Assembly: GCA_964624165.1 (NCBI GenBank)
Contig: CAZUWG010000001.1
Location: 1 to 64,000, forward strand
Length of the DNA stretch: 64,000 nt
Source: OLB19 sp964624165
GTDB lineage: Bacteria; Patescibacteriota; Minisyncoccia; Phycocordibacterales; UBA918
Reading direction: 5' to 3'
Under the pieces are notes generated by a model that ran no database searches, had not been told where the DNA came from, and was given only the letters and a program-made list of their open reading frames with translations. A program made the translations under genes and the position numbers. Shown here one piece after another: positions 52,316 through 60,192 of this stretch; the first letter of the stretch is position 1; every line of letters starts with the position of its first letter.

Positions 52316-53374
52316 TTAGTCAGTGATCACAACACTGCTTTCAAAGGCGTTGTTGTGTAGATTTGAATCGTTGTCGATCGCCAGTACAACACCAAATCGT
52401 ACGAGACCGGTATCTTCAAAATTCGTGAATCCAAGCGTCAAGAGTGAGTGTTCGTTTGGCTTGAGGCCGTTTTGACGGTTTGAGTTGAAGCGTTGGCCGT
52501 TTGGAAGTGCGGCCGAAAAGGTAAAGTCTTGTGAGGTCTTAGTACCCAAGTTGGTGATTTTAAACTGGATTGCTCCCTTGCTATCGCTATCTATAGTGCT
52601 TCCTTTTACAAACTGATTTTGAGCAGTCATGTATCCGACGCCAATGAGTTCAATCTTTAAGTCGCTAAAACCATCGGGATTTGATTTGGGAATTTCGTAG
52701 ATAGGCACTTCTACGTACACAGGTGGTTGTGGTGTAGGGCGAGGGGTGGCGATTGGTGTATCGTCAACTTCCTCCTCTTCCTCAATGACTGGAGTTTCTT
52801 CTTCTGGAGTTGTAGTGTCTTCTCCCGCCACCTCTCCGTCATTATTGAAGTCTTGGCTGGTTGGAATGTCTGGGTTTAGTACGGTAAAGCGAGCGTCTTT
52901 GGTAAACATATCGTCAGCGATATCAATAAAGACAAGGCTATAGTGTACCTCAGTAAAACGCTTTTGTGAGGAAGTAACCAAGATATCGAGCTTTGTGCTG
53001 TTGCCGAGGTCAATCTCTTCGTCACATGCCAGCGTACGGATCGTATCGCTTGGATACTTAATCTGCATAGTGACGCCGTCGGTACATTCGTACGAGAAAT
53101 AGTAATTACCAGCGAGACCAAGATCATTCCAAGTCAAAGTATGATCTTGGTTGTGGTCGATGATCGCGTTGTTGTTACTGACAATGATTTCAATATCACC
53201 TTTATCCTGCTGATAAAGACTATTGGCGAGAGAGGCGAGGGACGTGAACGCGTTTGGTACCAAGCCTACTGCTTGCACAGCGAGCCACACCAAAAATACA
53301 ATCACGACAATAAAGATGCCAATAGTAATGGCACGATGTCCTGCGTTTTCTGGAGTTGTTGTTTCTTTGTTCAT
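52316..53374 (-). CDS. Membrane-anchored protein with CARDB-like domain
   Basis: A 352-aa protein. One N-terminal span (AITIGIFIVVIVFLVWLAVQA) anchors an external region with a beta domain (about 50-175), an acidic/Pro linker (EEEEVDDTPIATPRPTPQPP) and a C-terminal CARDB-like Ig domain (about 235-350, IQFKITNLGTKTSQDFTFSAALP...NEHSLLTLGF...NLHNNAFESSVVI). It is divergent from the sortase gene and may belong to the same surface-assembly locus. Confidence 0.75.
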   Translation of the reverse strand: MNKETTTPENAGHRAITIGIFIVVIVFLVWLAVQAVGLVPNAFTSLASLANSLYQQDKGDIEIIVSNNNAIIDHNQDHTLTWNDLGLAGNYYFSYECTDGVTMQIKYPSDTIRTLACDEEIDLGNSTKLDILVTSSQKRFTEVHYSLVFIDIADDMFTKDARFTVLNPDIPTSQDFNNDGEVAGEDTTTPEEETPVIEEEEEVDDTPIATPRPTPQPPVYVEVPIYEIPKSNPDGFSDLKIELIGVGYMTAQNQFVKGSTIDSDSKGAIQFKITNLGTKTSQDFTFSAALPNGQRFNSNRQNGLKPNEHSLLTLGFTNFEDTGLVRFGVVLAIDNDSNLHNNAFESSVVITD

Positions 53375-53566
53375 AATAAATATATAACACGCTTAATAAC
53401 ACCACTCCCTTGGTACAGTAATTACGCTCGGTATACGAGCGGGAGAACACTGCAGCTAAGAGAACCATCTCGAACACTCGAGTTGCTTAAAGGGTACTTT
53501 AGCATATTTTATAGAAAAGTCAAGGAATTTACATCGATTTTAGACTGAGCCAATTACCACTAAGTA

Positions 53567-53606
53567 TTGACAAATGTCTAAAAACATGTATTATAGTATT
53601 TGTCAA
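53567..53606 (+). promoter_or_regulatory. Sortase promoter inside an inverted repeat
   Basis: TTGACA (53567-53572), 16-nt spacer, TATTAT (53589-53594). The -35 is part of TTGACAAAT (53567-53575), exactly repeated inverted as ATTTGTCAA (53598-53606) around the start of transcription, as in an operator. Confidence 0.65.
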
Positions 53607-53622
53607 ATTATATCTATTCTAT

Positions 53623-54303
53623 ATGCCACAAATTTCAAAAGACATTATTTTCTACATTCGTGAAAACCCCCTTCAATTTTTTGGTGTCTTCTTTGTGGTA
53701 GTCTTTTTCTCATACCTGTTTCTTTATATAGTCGATTTTTATCCAGAACCAAAAGAACAGACCGCTGTAGAAGAAAGCGAACTCGATGAAATCACACCTG
53801 ACCGAGACATTCTTTCAGGAGTGGAGGTAACCTCGGATACAAGCAAGGAAGTGAATACTCAGTCTGGTGAATTGCCGATCAAGATCACTTTTGAGAGCCT
53901 TTCGCGTACTGTGACAGTACTCAACTCAGCCTCGGCAGATCTGGCAACACTTGAGGCAGACCTTCAAAAAGGTGTGATTCGCCACCCTGACTCAGTAAAG
54001 CTCGGTGAAAAAGGAAATGTGGTGATCTTGGGTCACTCAAGCTACCTACCAAATGTAATGAACAAAAATTACCAGGCATTTAATGGTATTCAAGACTTGA
54101 TGTGGGGAGACACTATCAGGGTCGCTTCTCTTGATAAGGTATATGTTTATCGTGTGGAGCGCGTGTATAAAGCCACTACAGACGAAGTCGTGCCGGTAGA
54201 GGGTAATGAAAAGACATTGACACTTGTCACTTGCAACGTGTTTGGGGCTAAAGAAGACCGATATATCCTTGAAGCGACGCTGCAGGAGGTAAAAGACGCC
54301 TAA
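53623..54303 (+). CDS. Sortase (class D/E-like transpeptidase)
   Basis: A 226-aa protein with one N-terminal span (residues ~18-37), a linker and a sortase beta-barrel. The triad is visible: His138 (VILGHSSYLP), Cys204 (TLVTCN) and Arg213 (DRYILEA). Sortases cut an LPxTG-like signal and join the protein to an amine acceptor outside the membrane. A candidate substrate with VPYTG is encoded 1.1 kb downstream. Its promoter sits in an inverted repeat, suggesting regulation. Confidence 0.9.
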   Translation: MPQISKDIIFYIRENPLQFFGVFFVVVFFSYLFLYIVDFYPEPKEQTAVEESELDEITPDRDILSGVEVTSDTSKEVNTQSGELPIKITFESLSRTVTVLNSASADLATLEADLQKGVIRHPDSVKLGEKGNVVILGHSSYLPNVMNKNYQAFNGIQDLMWGDTIRVASLDKVYVYRVERVYKATTDEVVPVEGNEKTLTLVTCNVFGAKEDRYILEATLQEVKDA

Positions 54304-54308
54304 ATATA

Positions 54309-54336
54309 TTGACAAAAATATAAATCGTGCTATACT
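54309..54336 (+). promoter_or_regulatory. Near-consensus promoter
   Basis: TTGACA (54309-54314), 16-nt spacer, TATACT (54331-54336) with upstream TGC: the best promoter in the window. It produces a ~235-nt leader for the gene at 54577. Confidence 0.85.
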
Positions 54337-54354
54337 TTCTTTAATCTTTAAAAG

Positions 54355-54371
54355 TGGTGTACAGTACACCA
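54355..54371. promoter_or_regulatory. Operator-like palindrome
   Basis: TGGTGTAC-A-GTACACCA, a perfect 17-bp palindrome about 12 nt downstream of the predicted transcription start. Confidence 0.55.
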
Positions 54372-54430
54372 TAAGGCGCGTTCTCTCAACTACATATCAG
54401 TTCCTCTCTGCTTAAGCTTGGTCGCTTGAG

Positions 54431-54474
54431 GCGGGTGGATTTTTTATAACGTGCGTTATAAAAAATCCACCCGC
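54431..54474. repeat. Perfect 20-bp hairpin 1
   Basis: GCGGGTGGATTTTTTATAAC (54431-54450), loop GTGC, exact complement (54455-54474). Confidence 0.95.
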
Positions 54475-54491
54475 ATGGTGTGGGTAGCTCG

Positions 54492-54535
54492 CTTGGGCGT
54501 CGAATGTTTTCGCATGAAAACATTCGACGCCCAAG
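54492..54535. repeat. Perfect 20-bp hairpin 2
   Basis: CTTGGGCGTCGAATGTTTTC (54492-54511), loop GCAT, exact complement (54516-54535). Unrelated in sequence to hairpin 1; the two are separated by 17 nt. Confidence 0.95.
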
Positions 54536-54576
54536 AAGGGGCATGTGAAAATCACAATTCAAAGAAGGAGGACATT

Positions 54577-55194
54577 ATGTCCAACAGCTTCATTAGTTGC
54601 GTCATGGCGGTCGCTTTCGCTGGGGTCGGCTTCGTCGCCGACCCAGCCGCGCTCTTCGAGCGTGGCGCGCTGACGGTCTCGACCGCCGTGGCCTGTGATA
54701 GCGCCTGCCAAGTCGCCGCTTGGCAGGCAACGCGTGATCCCTACAAGGATCGGACTGCGCCGAGGCAGGTAGATACCTGTGTGCGCATCTTGGCGTCCGA
54801 CAGGTATGCCATGATGTCAGAAGTCGTTCTGGTGGCTGGGGCGGATCCGCAGAATGGCCGAGAAATTACCTCGCTTGGGCGTGGTAATGGGTTCGCATAT
54901 CGCGAGCCCAATCAGCCGGCCGGTACGGCGGACGTTTACGTCCGTGAATTCTGCTTCAATGGCCGTTTGATTGACGGTCTCGACACCATCACGTTCTGCA
55001 ACGGGATGAACCCTGGTGACGGAAATCACCACACTCTGTCGTTGCATGATGACAGCGGGGCATTGCTCCGCCGTTTGAAAGAGACAGGCCAGGCGGGTGA
55101 TTATCTCTCGTTGCTGGGGAGCAAGCGCTCCTACACTGCGCCGGTCGCAACTTTCTTCACAGCGACGAGGTATCAAAGCCGTTTTGGCAGGTAG
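54577..55194 (+). CDS. Secreted protein of unknown family
   Basis: Not recognised. A 205-aa protein with a signal-peptide-like N-terminus (about residues 1-38, cleavage perhaps after STAVA) and several cysteines (CDSAC, then single Cys in DTCVRIL, EFCFNG and TFCNGM), which suggests a disulfide-bonded extracellular domain. The start is fixed by GGAGG (54567-54571) 5 nt before ATG; the longer frame upstream runs through the hairpins. Codons are mostly C/G-ending, unlike the neighbours. It lies between sortase and the sorting-signal protein but has no sorting signal. Possibly acquired by transfer. Confidence 0.7.
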   Translation: MSNSFISCVMAVAFAGVGFVADPAALFERGALTVSTAVACDSACQVAAWQATRDPYKDRTAPRQVDTCVRILASDRYAMMSEVVLVAGADPQNGREITSLGRGNGFAYREPNQPAGTADVYVREFCFNGRLIDGLDTITFCNGMNPGDGNHHTLSLHDDSGALLRRLKETGQAGDYLSLLGSKRSYTAPVATFFTATRYQSRFGR

Positions 55195-55201
55195 AGAAAT
55201 T

Positions 55202-55225
55202 GGGAAATGCGTTCGCGCGTTTCCC
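55202..55225 (+). terminator. Hairpin after the secreted-protein gene
   Basis: GGGAAATGCG (55202-55211), loop TTCG, CGCGTTTCCC (55216-55225). No long T-run follows. Confidence 0.55.
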
Positions 55226-55253
55226 ACCCTTATTATTCTTGCGTACTAGGTGA

Positions 55254-55343
55254 AAAAGTCTGAAAGACTTTTGCAAGACTTTGCCAAATAATTCTTTAGA
55301 ATTATCGGCAAAGTGTACAGCACCTGTAAGGTGTAGGTAAGAA
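55254..55343 (+). other. Hairpin-rich leader of the surface protein
   Basis: Three stems in a row: AAAAGTCT/AGACTTTT (55254-55272), ACTTTGCC..ATAATTC/GAATTAT.GGCAAAGT (55278-55314, 15 bp) and CACCT/AGGTG near 55321-55334. No ORF. Probably the structured 5' leader of the gene at 55389. Confidence 0.55.
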
Positions 55344-55388
55344 TATCGGGGTTTATTAAAAAATTATCAATTTTTATTCAATATATTT

Positions 55389-57572
55389 ATGATGACAACA
55401 ACATTCAATAAAGTGGCCTTTAGTCTCGTACTCGTCGCATTTGCATTTGGTATTTTTACCTATGTGAGTCAACAAACCAACTTACTTAATGAAGCACTTG
55501 CTGTTGGTTCGGGAGCAGGTGATGGCGGCTGTTGCGGCGGCGGTTCTGACAATGGCGGCGGTCACGGAAACAACGGTGACCGCGGAGACAACTATAATGA
55601 CTACAACTACCCTAAGGCAGTTTGTGTTATTACCGCGTCTGCGACGTCAGTAGCAGCAGGTGATACCTACACAATCCGATGGAACGGTTCGTATGGTGCT
55701 TTTAAGTACAACGGCGTAAACGTCGGTGATACAGGTTCACGCACTATCACTATGAGGGCAAATGAAACGTCTCGCACTTTTACGTTGACCGGACAAGGCT
55801 TTGACAGCTCGTGTTCAGCAAAAGTAACGGTAAAAAAGAAAGCGGAACCTGCGCCAGTTTGTGAGTCATTTACGATTGCACCAAAGCAGCTTCCAGCAAC
55901 TGGAGGCAAGGTAAAGCTTACCTGGGCTACTAAGAACGCGACTAAAGTAACAATCAACAACGGTATCGGCGAAGTAGGTCACGTCACAAATCTTTCAGGG
56001 CGTGGTGAAGATATTGCAGCAAATAATACTACTTCACCAAAAAAGCACACTTACGTACTTACAGCTCACAATGCTGAAGGAAAAAAAGTAAGCTGTTCTG
56101 CTTCTGTAACCGTAAAGGGTAAGGAAGTTGTCGTGCCGAAAGTAATACCAAAGTGTGACTCTTTCTCTATAGATAAAGCGAAAGTATATCCGGGAGGCAA
56201 GGTGACACTGACTTGGAAAACAACAAACGCGACTAAAGTAACGATCAACAACGGTATTGGTCAGGTAGGTCATGAGACAAATCTCTCTGGCCGTCCACAC
56301 ACCATGCCAAACAGTATCGGCACCTACACCTTTATTCTTACTGCTGAAAGCAAAGATGGCGTCAAGCGATCTTGTCAGGATGTAGTTGAAGTGATTAAAA
56401 AGCCAGTGACTGAAATCACAGGCTGTACAGATAAAGATGCAACCAACTACAACCCGAAAGCTACTAAGGACGATGGTAGCTGTCACTACGCAAAGGTCGT
56501 ACCAAAGTGTGACATGTTTACAGTGAACAAGACACAGGTATACCCTGGTAAAGATGTAGTGTTTACTTGGGAAACAACCAATGCTAGCAAGGTATCAATC
56601 AATAATGGTATCGGGAACGTAGCTGTCGACAACACTCAAGGACGCACTTACACCATGCCAAACAGCATCGGTACCTACACCTTCGTCTTGACTGCAGTCA
56701 GTAAAGATCAGATTATCCGCACTTGTGAAAAGGTAGTGTATGTCAAAAAGCAGCCAGATCACAAAGTACCCGGCTGTACTGATGTAGATGCAACCAACTA
56801 CAACCCGAAAGCTACTGAAGATGATGGAAGTTGTAAGTATAAAGAAGTGGAATACCCAAAGTGTGACTTCCTTCGTGTCAATGATGACGAAGTACGCAAG
56901 GGAACTGAAGTAACATTGACGTGGGGAACTACGAATGCAGATCGTGTAGAAATCAACAACGGCATTGGTCGTGTTGATGAAGATGGTAACTACGATGTAG
57001 TAATCAATAATGATACCGATTTCGTTCTGACTGCCTACGGAGATGATGGAAAGAAAGACACGTGTTCAGTTGATGTCAATGTTGAATCAGGCGGCGGCGG
57101 TGGTGGTTCACCACTTCCACGTTGTGAATTGAAGGCCTCTGATCGCAAGATCAAAGCTGGAGAACGAGTCACTCTTGAATGGGAAACTCGATTCGGACGT
57201 GAGCTTACTATCTACGAAGGTGATAAAGATGACGGAGACGACATCTATGACACTGACGATGAAGACGATGTAGAAGAAGGAGAGATTACTGTCCGTCCCA
57301 CTCGTGATACAACCTATACATTGGTAGTAGAACGAGGTTCACGAGATCGTGAATGTGATGTTGAGATTGAAGTAGAAGATGATGAGGTGACCGTGATCGA
57401 TGACCGAGACCAAACACCGCGCGTGGCTGGTATCACACTGACACAGGTGCCGTACACTGGCTTTGAAGCTGGTCCAGCACTCACACTCTTGTTTTACGCA
57501 CTCTTGGCACTATGGGGATTGTTTGTGGCATATCACTTTGTCATTCGAAAAAAAGAACAGAAGCTCTACTAG
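55389..57572 (+). CDS. Surface protein with Ig-like repeats and sortase signal
   Basis: A 727-aa protein with a signal peptide (residues ~1-37) and a Gly-rich start. Repeated Ig-like domains of ~90-100 residues follow, with the motif ATKVTINNGIG and a C..F start. Two inserted GCTDxDATNYNPKATxDDGSC modules resemble thrombospondin-3-like calcium-binding repeats. The C-terminus is a sorting signal: VPYTG (687-691), a hydrophobic span and RKKEQKLY. It is the likely substrate of the nearby sortase. The stop at 57570-57572 follows an A7 run (57548-57554) where the ribosome could shift into the frame of the next ORF. Confidence 0.85.
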   Translation: MMTTTFNKVAFSLVLVAFAFGIFTYVSQQTNLLNEALAVGSGAGDGGCCGGGSDNGGGHGNNGDRGDNYNDYNYPKAVCVITASATSVAAGDTYTIRWNGSYGAFKYNGVNVGDTGSRTITMRANETSRTFTLTGQGFDSSCSAKVTVKKKAEPAPVCESFTIAPKQLPATGGKVKLTWATKNATKVTINNGIGEVGHVTNLSGRGEDIAANNTTSPKKHTYVLTAHNAEGKKVSCSASVTVKGKEVVVPKVIPKCDSFSIDKAKVYPGGKVTLTWKTTNATKVTINNGIGQVGHETNLSGRPHTMPNSIGTYTFILTAESKDGVKRSCQDVVEVIKKPVTEITGCTDKDATNYNPKATKDDGSCHYAKVVPKCDMFTVNKTQVYPGKDVVFTWETTNASKVSINNGIGNVAVDNTQGRTYTMPNSIGTYTFVLTAVSKDQIIRTCEKVVYVKKQPDHKVPGCTDVDATNYNPKATEDDGSCKYKEVEYPKCDFLRVNDDEVRKGTEVTLTWGTTNADRVEINNGIGRVDEDGNYDVVINNDTDFVLTAYGDDGKKDTCSVDVNVESGGGGGGSPLPRCELKASDRKIKAGERVTLEWETRFGRELTIYEGDKDDGDDIYDTDDEDDVEEGEITVRPTRDTTYTLVVERGSRDRECDVEIEVEDDEVTVIDDRDQTPRVAGITLTQVPYTGFEAGPALTLLFYALLALWGLFVAYHFVIRKKEQKLY

Positions 57573-58348
57573 CTAGCGCAAAAGACGCCTCAAAGGCGTC
57601 TTTTGCAGTAGAGCAGACGGCTCCTGCGTCTCAGGCGACAGCAGTCGAGGCTAGCATCCCCGCACCAACGTACAGTAGTGATATAGCGCCAGTGAATCTT
57701 CCGATTGAGAAAGAAGAAGCCCCACAGGTGATTGGCTATGCTGCTCGTGAGGTGGATGAAATGATTGAAGAGGTGAAAGAAGTGACGACAGAAACAAAAG
57801 CAATGCATATGCTCGAGCAGCATGCTCATGAGCACCGAGCTTTGATATCAAGTGATGCCTTGCGTGTGATTGTACGAGATTTACCAACAGAAGGAGAACG
57901 TATCACAAAACTTGATGAGCTTATCGCCGAGGCCAAAGCTGCCTATCCAAGCGAAGATGGGTGGATTGTCCTCAATCTTGAGCGACTTGAAGCATTGCTG
58001 AAAGCAGAAACCAGTGCCGTTCTCGATGTAGACAATGCTACCGTAGGGGTAGGTTCGCTCGCTGAGGCGATTGCCCTTGGCGATCTCGAGGCAGCATACG
58101 TACTCATTGGTCGACGACCAATGCTGGCGTTGGCAGACGCCGCCGCCGACTTTGATGCGCTCTATCGAATGCGCCAAGGCGGTGACGAGCAGGTTTCTTC
58201 ATTACTTGTGTCAACACTTGGCAATCGTAGTGATGAAGAAGTGGTGGCGGTTGTAAAGACGCTCACCAGTGCGCTTGACGGCACATACACGACCGAAGTT
58301 GATGCAGTGAAGGTGGCGATTATGAAAGCAGTGCGACTTCTTTCATAG
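57512..58348 (+). CDS. C-terminal extension ORF in the -1 frame of the surface protein
   Basis: A 278-codon ORF overlapping the surface-protein gene by 61 nt in the -1 frame. Its first codons (MGIVCGISLCHS) only translate the membrane span out of frame, so an independent start there is doubtful. From SKKRTEALLASAKD onward it reads as a normal protein: an Ala/Pro linker, then an acidic helical domain (HAHEHRALISSDALRV, AYPSEDGWIVLNLERLEALL, LADAAADFDALYRM, AVKVAIMKAVRLLS). Most likely it is joined to the upstream protein by -1 frameshifting at A7 (57548-57554), or the frame was broken by an indel. ATG 57760 is an alternative start. Confidence 0.6.
   Translation: MGIVCGISLCHSKKRTEALLASAKDASKASFAVEQTAPASQATAVEASIPAPTYSSDIAPVNLPIEKEEAPQVIGYAAREVDEMIEEVKEVTTETKAMHMLEQHAHEHRALISSDALRVIVRDLPTEGERITKLDELIAEAKAAYPSEDGWIVLNLERLEALLKAETSAVLDVDNATVGVGSLAEAIALGDLEAAYVLIGRRPMLALADAAADFDALYRMRQGGDEQVSSLLVSTLGNRSDEEVVAVVKTLTSALDGTYTTEVDAVKVAIMKAVRLLS
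57548..57606 (+). promoter_or_regulatory. Candidate -1 frameshift element
   Basis: The heptamer A-AAA-AAA in the zero frame (cgA AAA AAA, 57548-57554), the zero-frame stop 57570-57572, then a perfect 13-bp hairpin GCAAAAGACGCCT/AGGCGTCTTTTGC (57578-57606, loop CAA). The 23-nt spacing is longer than the usual 5-9. Confidence 0.5.
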
Positions 58349-58365
58349 GTCAGTGTATAGGATAC

Positions 58366-58399
58366 AAAAGGGCCGGGAGCATTTGCTCCCGGCCCTTTT
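58366..58399. terminator. Bidirectional intrinsic terminator
   Basis: AAAAGGGCCGGGAGC (58366-58380), loop ATTT, exact complement (58385-58399), T-runs on both strands, between convergent units. Confidence 0.92.
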
Positions 58400-58414
58400 C
58401 CTGTACGTTGTTTT

Positions 58415-60160
58415 TTACAACACCTTCGTATCAATCTCGGTCAAGAGATGGTTGGCGGCGTGTGAGAGCTCCATCAGCTCCGAGGTGCCGTCTCGTTTTT
58501 CAAGTGTGACTTGCTTTGCCTCGGTCTCTTTATCACCAATCACAATAAAGTATGGAAGTTTGGCTTGCTTCGCGCCTCGTATCTTCTTGCCCATACTTTC
58601 TTTACTGTCATCGAGTTGGACACGGATTCCGGCAGAATGTAGCGCTTTATGCACCTCGTGCGCGTACTCGTAGTGCACTTCATTGACTGGAATAATCGCT
58701 ACTTGCACCGGCGCCAGCCAGAGTGGGAAGTTGCCACCAAGGTGCTCAAAGAGTACGGCTGCAAAACGCTCGACAGAACCCATGATCGCACAGTGAATCA
58801 TAACGATGCGCTCTTTCTCACCTGCTTCGTTGATGCAGGTGAGATCAAAACGCTCAGGGAGATTCATATCAAGCTGGATGGTTGCTACTTGATGTTCTCG
58901 ACCAAGTGAGTCTTTGGCCATAAAATCGAGTTTTGGTCCGTACATAGCCGCCTCTCCCGGTGCTTCAAAATATTCCGCGCCACGTTCTTTTGCAATGTCG
59001 CGCAGTGCGTTTTCGGCGTTGTTCCAGATTTCCTTAGTGCCTAAATATTTTTCCATTTCACTTGGCTCGTGGAAGGAAAGGCGAACAAGTATCTCTGAAA
59101 AGCCGAAGGTGGCGTAGAAGGTGTCGACCATATCCCAGATGCGGAAGAATTCTTCCTTGACCTGACTGTGTCGGCAAAAGACATGGCTATCGTCTTGCGT
59201 GATAGAGAGAACGCGTGTGAGACCACCCAATTCTCCAGATTGTTCGTCTCGATACACCATGGTGGTCTCAGCATAGCGTTGCGGCATATCTCGGTAGCTG
59301 TGAGGTTTGCGATCAAATATCTGTGTGTGATGGGGACAGTTCATCGGTTTTAGAGCGTACTCCTTTCCTTCTCGGGTGGTGATACGAAAGAGCTCGTCCG
59401 CAAATTTATCCCAGTGGCCAGACTTTTGGTAAAGGTCTTTTTTAGTGATGTGGGGGATGGTGACACGTTGGTAACCATTTTTTTCACGAAGTTGCCAGAT
59501 GTAGGTATCTAAGAGATGACGTACCAAGCTACCGTCTGGTGTCCAGAGCGGTAAGCCAGCACCGACGAGCTCTGAGAAGGTAAAGAGATCCATTTCTTTC
59601 CCTAGTTTCCGATGGTCGCGTTTTTTGGCTTCTTCAAGCTGAGTGATATAGGCGTCCAGCTCGTCTTTCGTATCAAAAGCCAAACCATAGATACGTGTAA
59701 GCATCGGGTTTTTCTCATCACCGCGCCAATACGCGCCGGCAATTTTGTCGAGCTTAAAGGCGTCGGTATTGAGCTCGTCTTTCGGACGCTCTACGTGTCC
59801 GCCACGGCAGAGGTCGGTAAAACCGCCGGCAGTGTAGAGAGTGATTGTCTCACCTTTGGCCTGGATTTCATCAATAAGCTCAAGCTTAAATTTATTATCT
59901 GCAAAGTGTTTGCGAGCATCTTCAGCAGATACTTCTACATGAGAAAAAACGTCCCATTTGTTGAGGAGTTTCTTCATGGTTTTTTGAAGTAGTTTCAGAT
60001 CGTCTTCGCCAGGCGTCTCTCCTTTGCTAAAGTCGATATCATAATAAAATCCAGTGTCGGTCGCAGGGCCGAGGGTCAGCTTGGCTTGCGGATAATGCTC
60101 TAAGACCGCCGCCGCTAAGAGGTGGGCCAGGGTGTGTCGCTTATGTTCGAGAGTGTTCAT
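58415..60160 (-). CDS. thrS: Threonine-tRNA ligase without TGS domain
   Basis: A 581-aa class II synthetase. It starts directly with the editing domain (HTLAHLL at 9-15, then DLCRGGHV), so the ~60-residue N-terminal TGS domain of most ThrS is missing. The catalytic core has LKPMNCPHHTQIF (zinc-binding Cys), YRDEQSGELGGLTRVLSITQDDSHVF (motif 2 region) and MIHCAIMGSVERFAAVLFEH (motif 3). The C-terminal anticodon domain has APVQVAIIPV. ATG 60160 is chosen because the longer frame upstream translates the T-box leader. A TATACT box ends 9 nt before it. Confidence 0.95.
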   Translation of the reverse strand: MNTLEHKRHTLAHLLAAAVLEHYPQAKLTLGPATDTGFYYDIDFSKGETPGEDDLKLLQKTMKKLLNKWDVFSHVEVSAEDARKHFADNKFKLELIDEIQAKGETITLYTAGGFTDLCRGGHVERPKDELNTDAFKLDKIAGAYWRGDEKNPMLTRIYGLAFDTKDELDAYITQLEEAKKRDHRKLGKEMDLFTFSELVGAGLPLWTPDGSLVRHLLDTYIWQLREKNGYQRVTIPHITKKDLYQKSGHWDKFADELFRITTREGKEYALKPMNCPHHTQIFDRKPHSYRDMPQRYAETTMVYRDEQSGELGGLTRVLSITQDDSHVFCRHSQVKEEFFRIWDMVDTFYATFGFSEILVRLSFHEPSEMEKYLGTKEIWNNAENALRDIAKERGAEYFEAPGEAAMYGPKLDFMAKDSLGREHQVATIQLDMNLPERFDLTCINEAGEKERIVMIHCAIMGSVERFAAVLFEHLGGNFPLWLAPVQVAIIPVNEVHYEYAHEVHKALHSAGIRVQLDDSKESMGKKIRGAKQAKLPYFIVIGDKETEAKQVTLEKRDGTSELMELSHAANHLLTEIDTKVL

Positions 60161-60169
60161 AGTAGAGAT

Positions 60170-60175
60170 AGTATA
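60170..60175 (-). promoter_or_regulatory. Proximal thrS -10, near-leaderless
   Basis: TATACT on the minus strand ends 9 nt before the thrS ATG and lies downstream of the T-box terminator, so it could supply unregulated transcription. Confidence 0.5.
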
Positions 60176-60192
60176 ATTTTTAAAAATAAATA

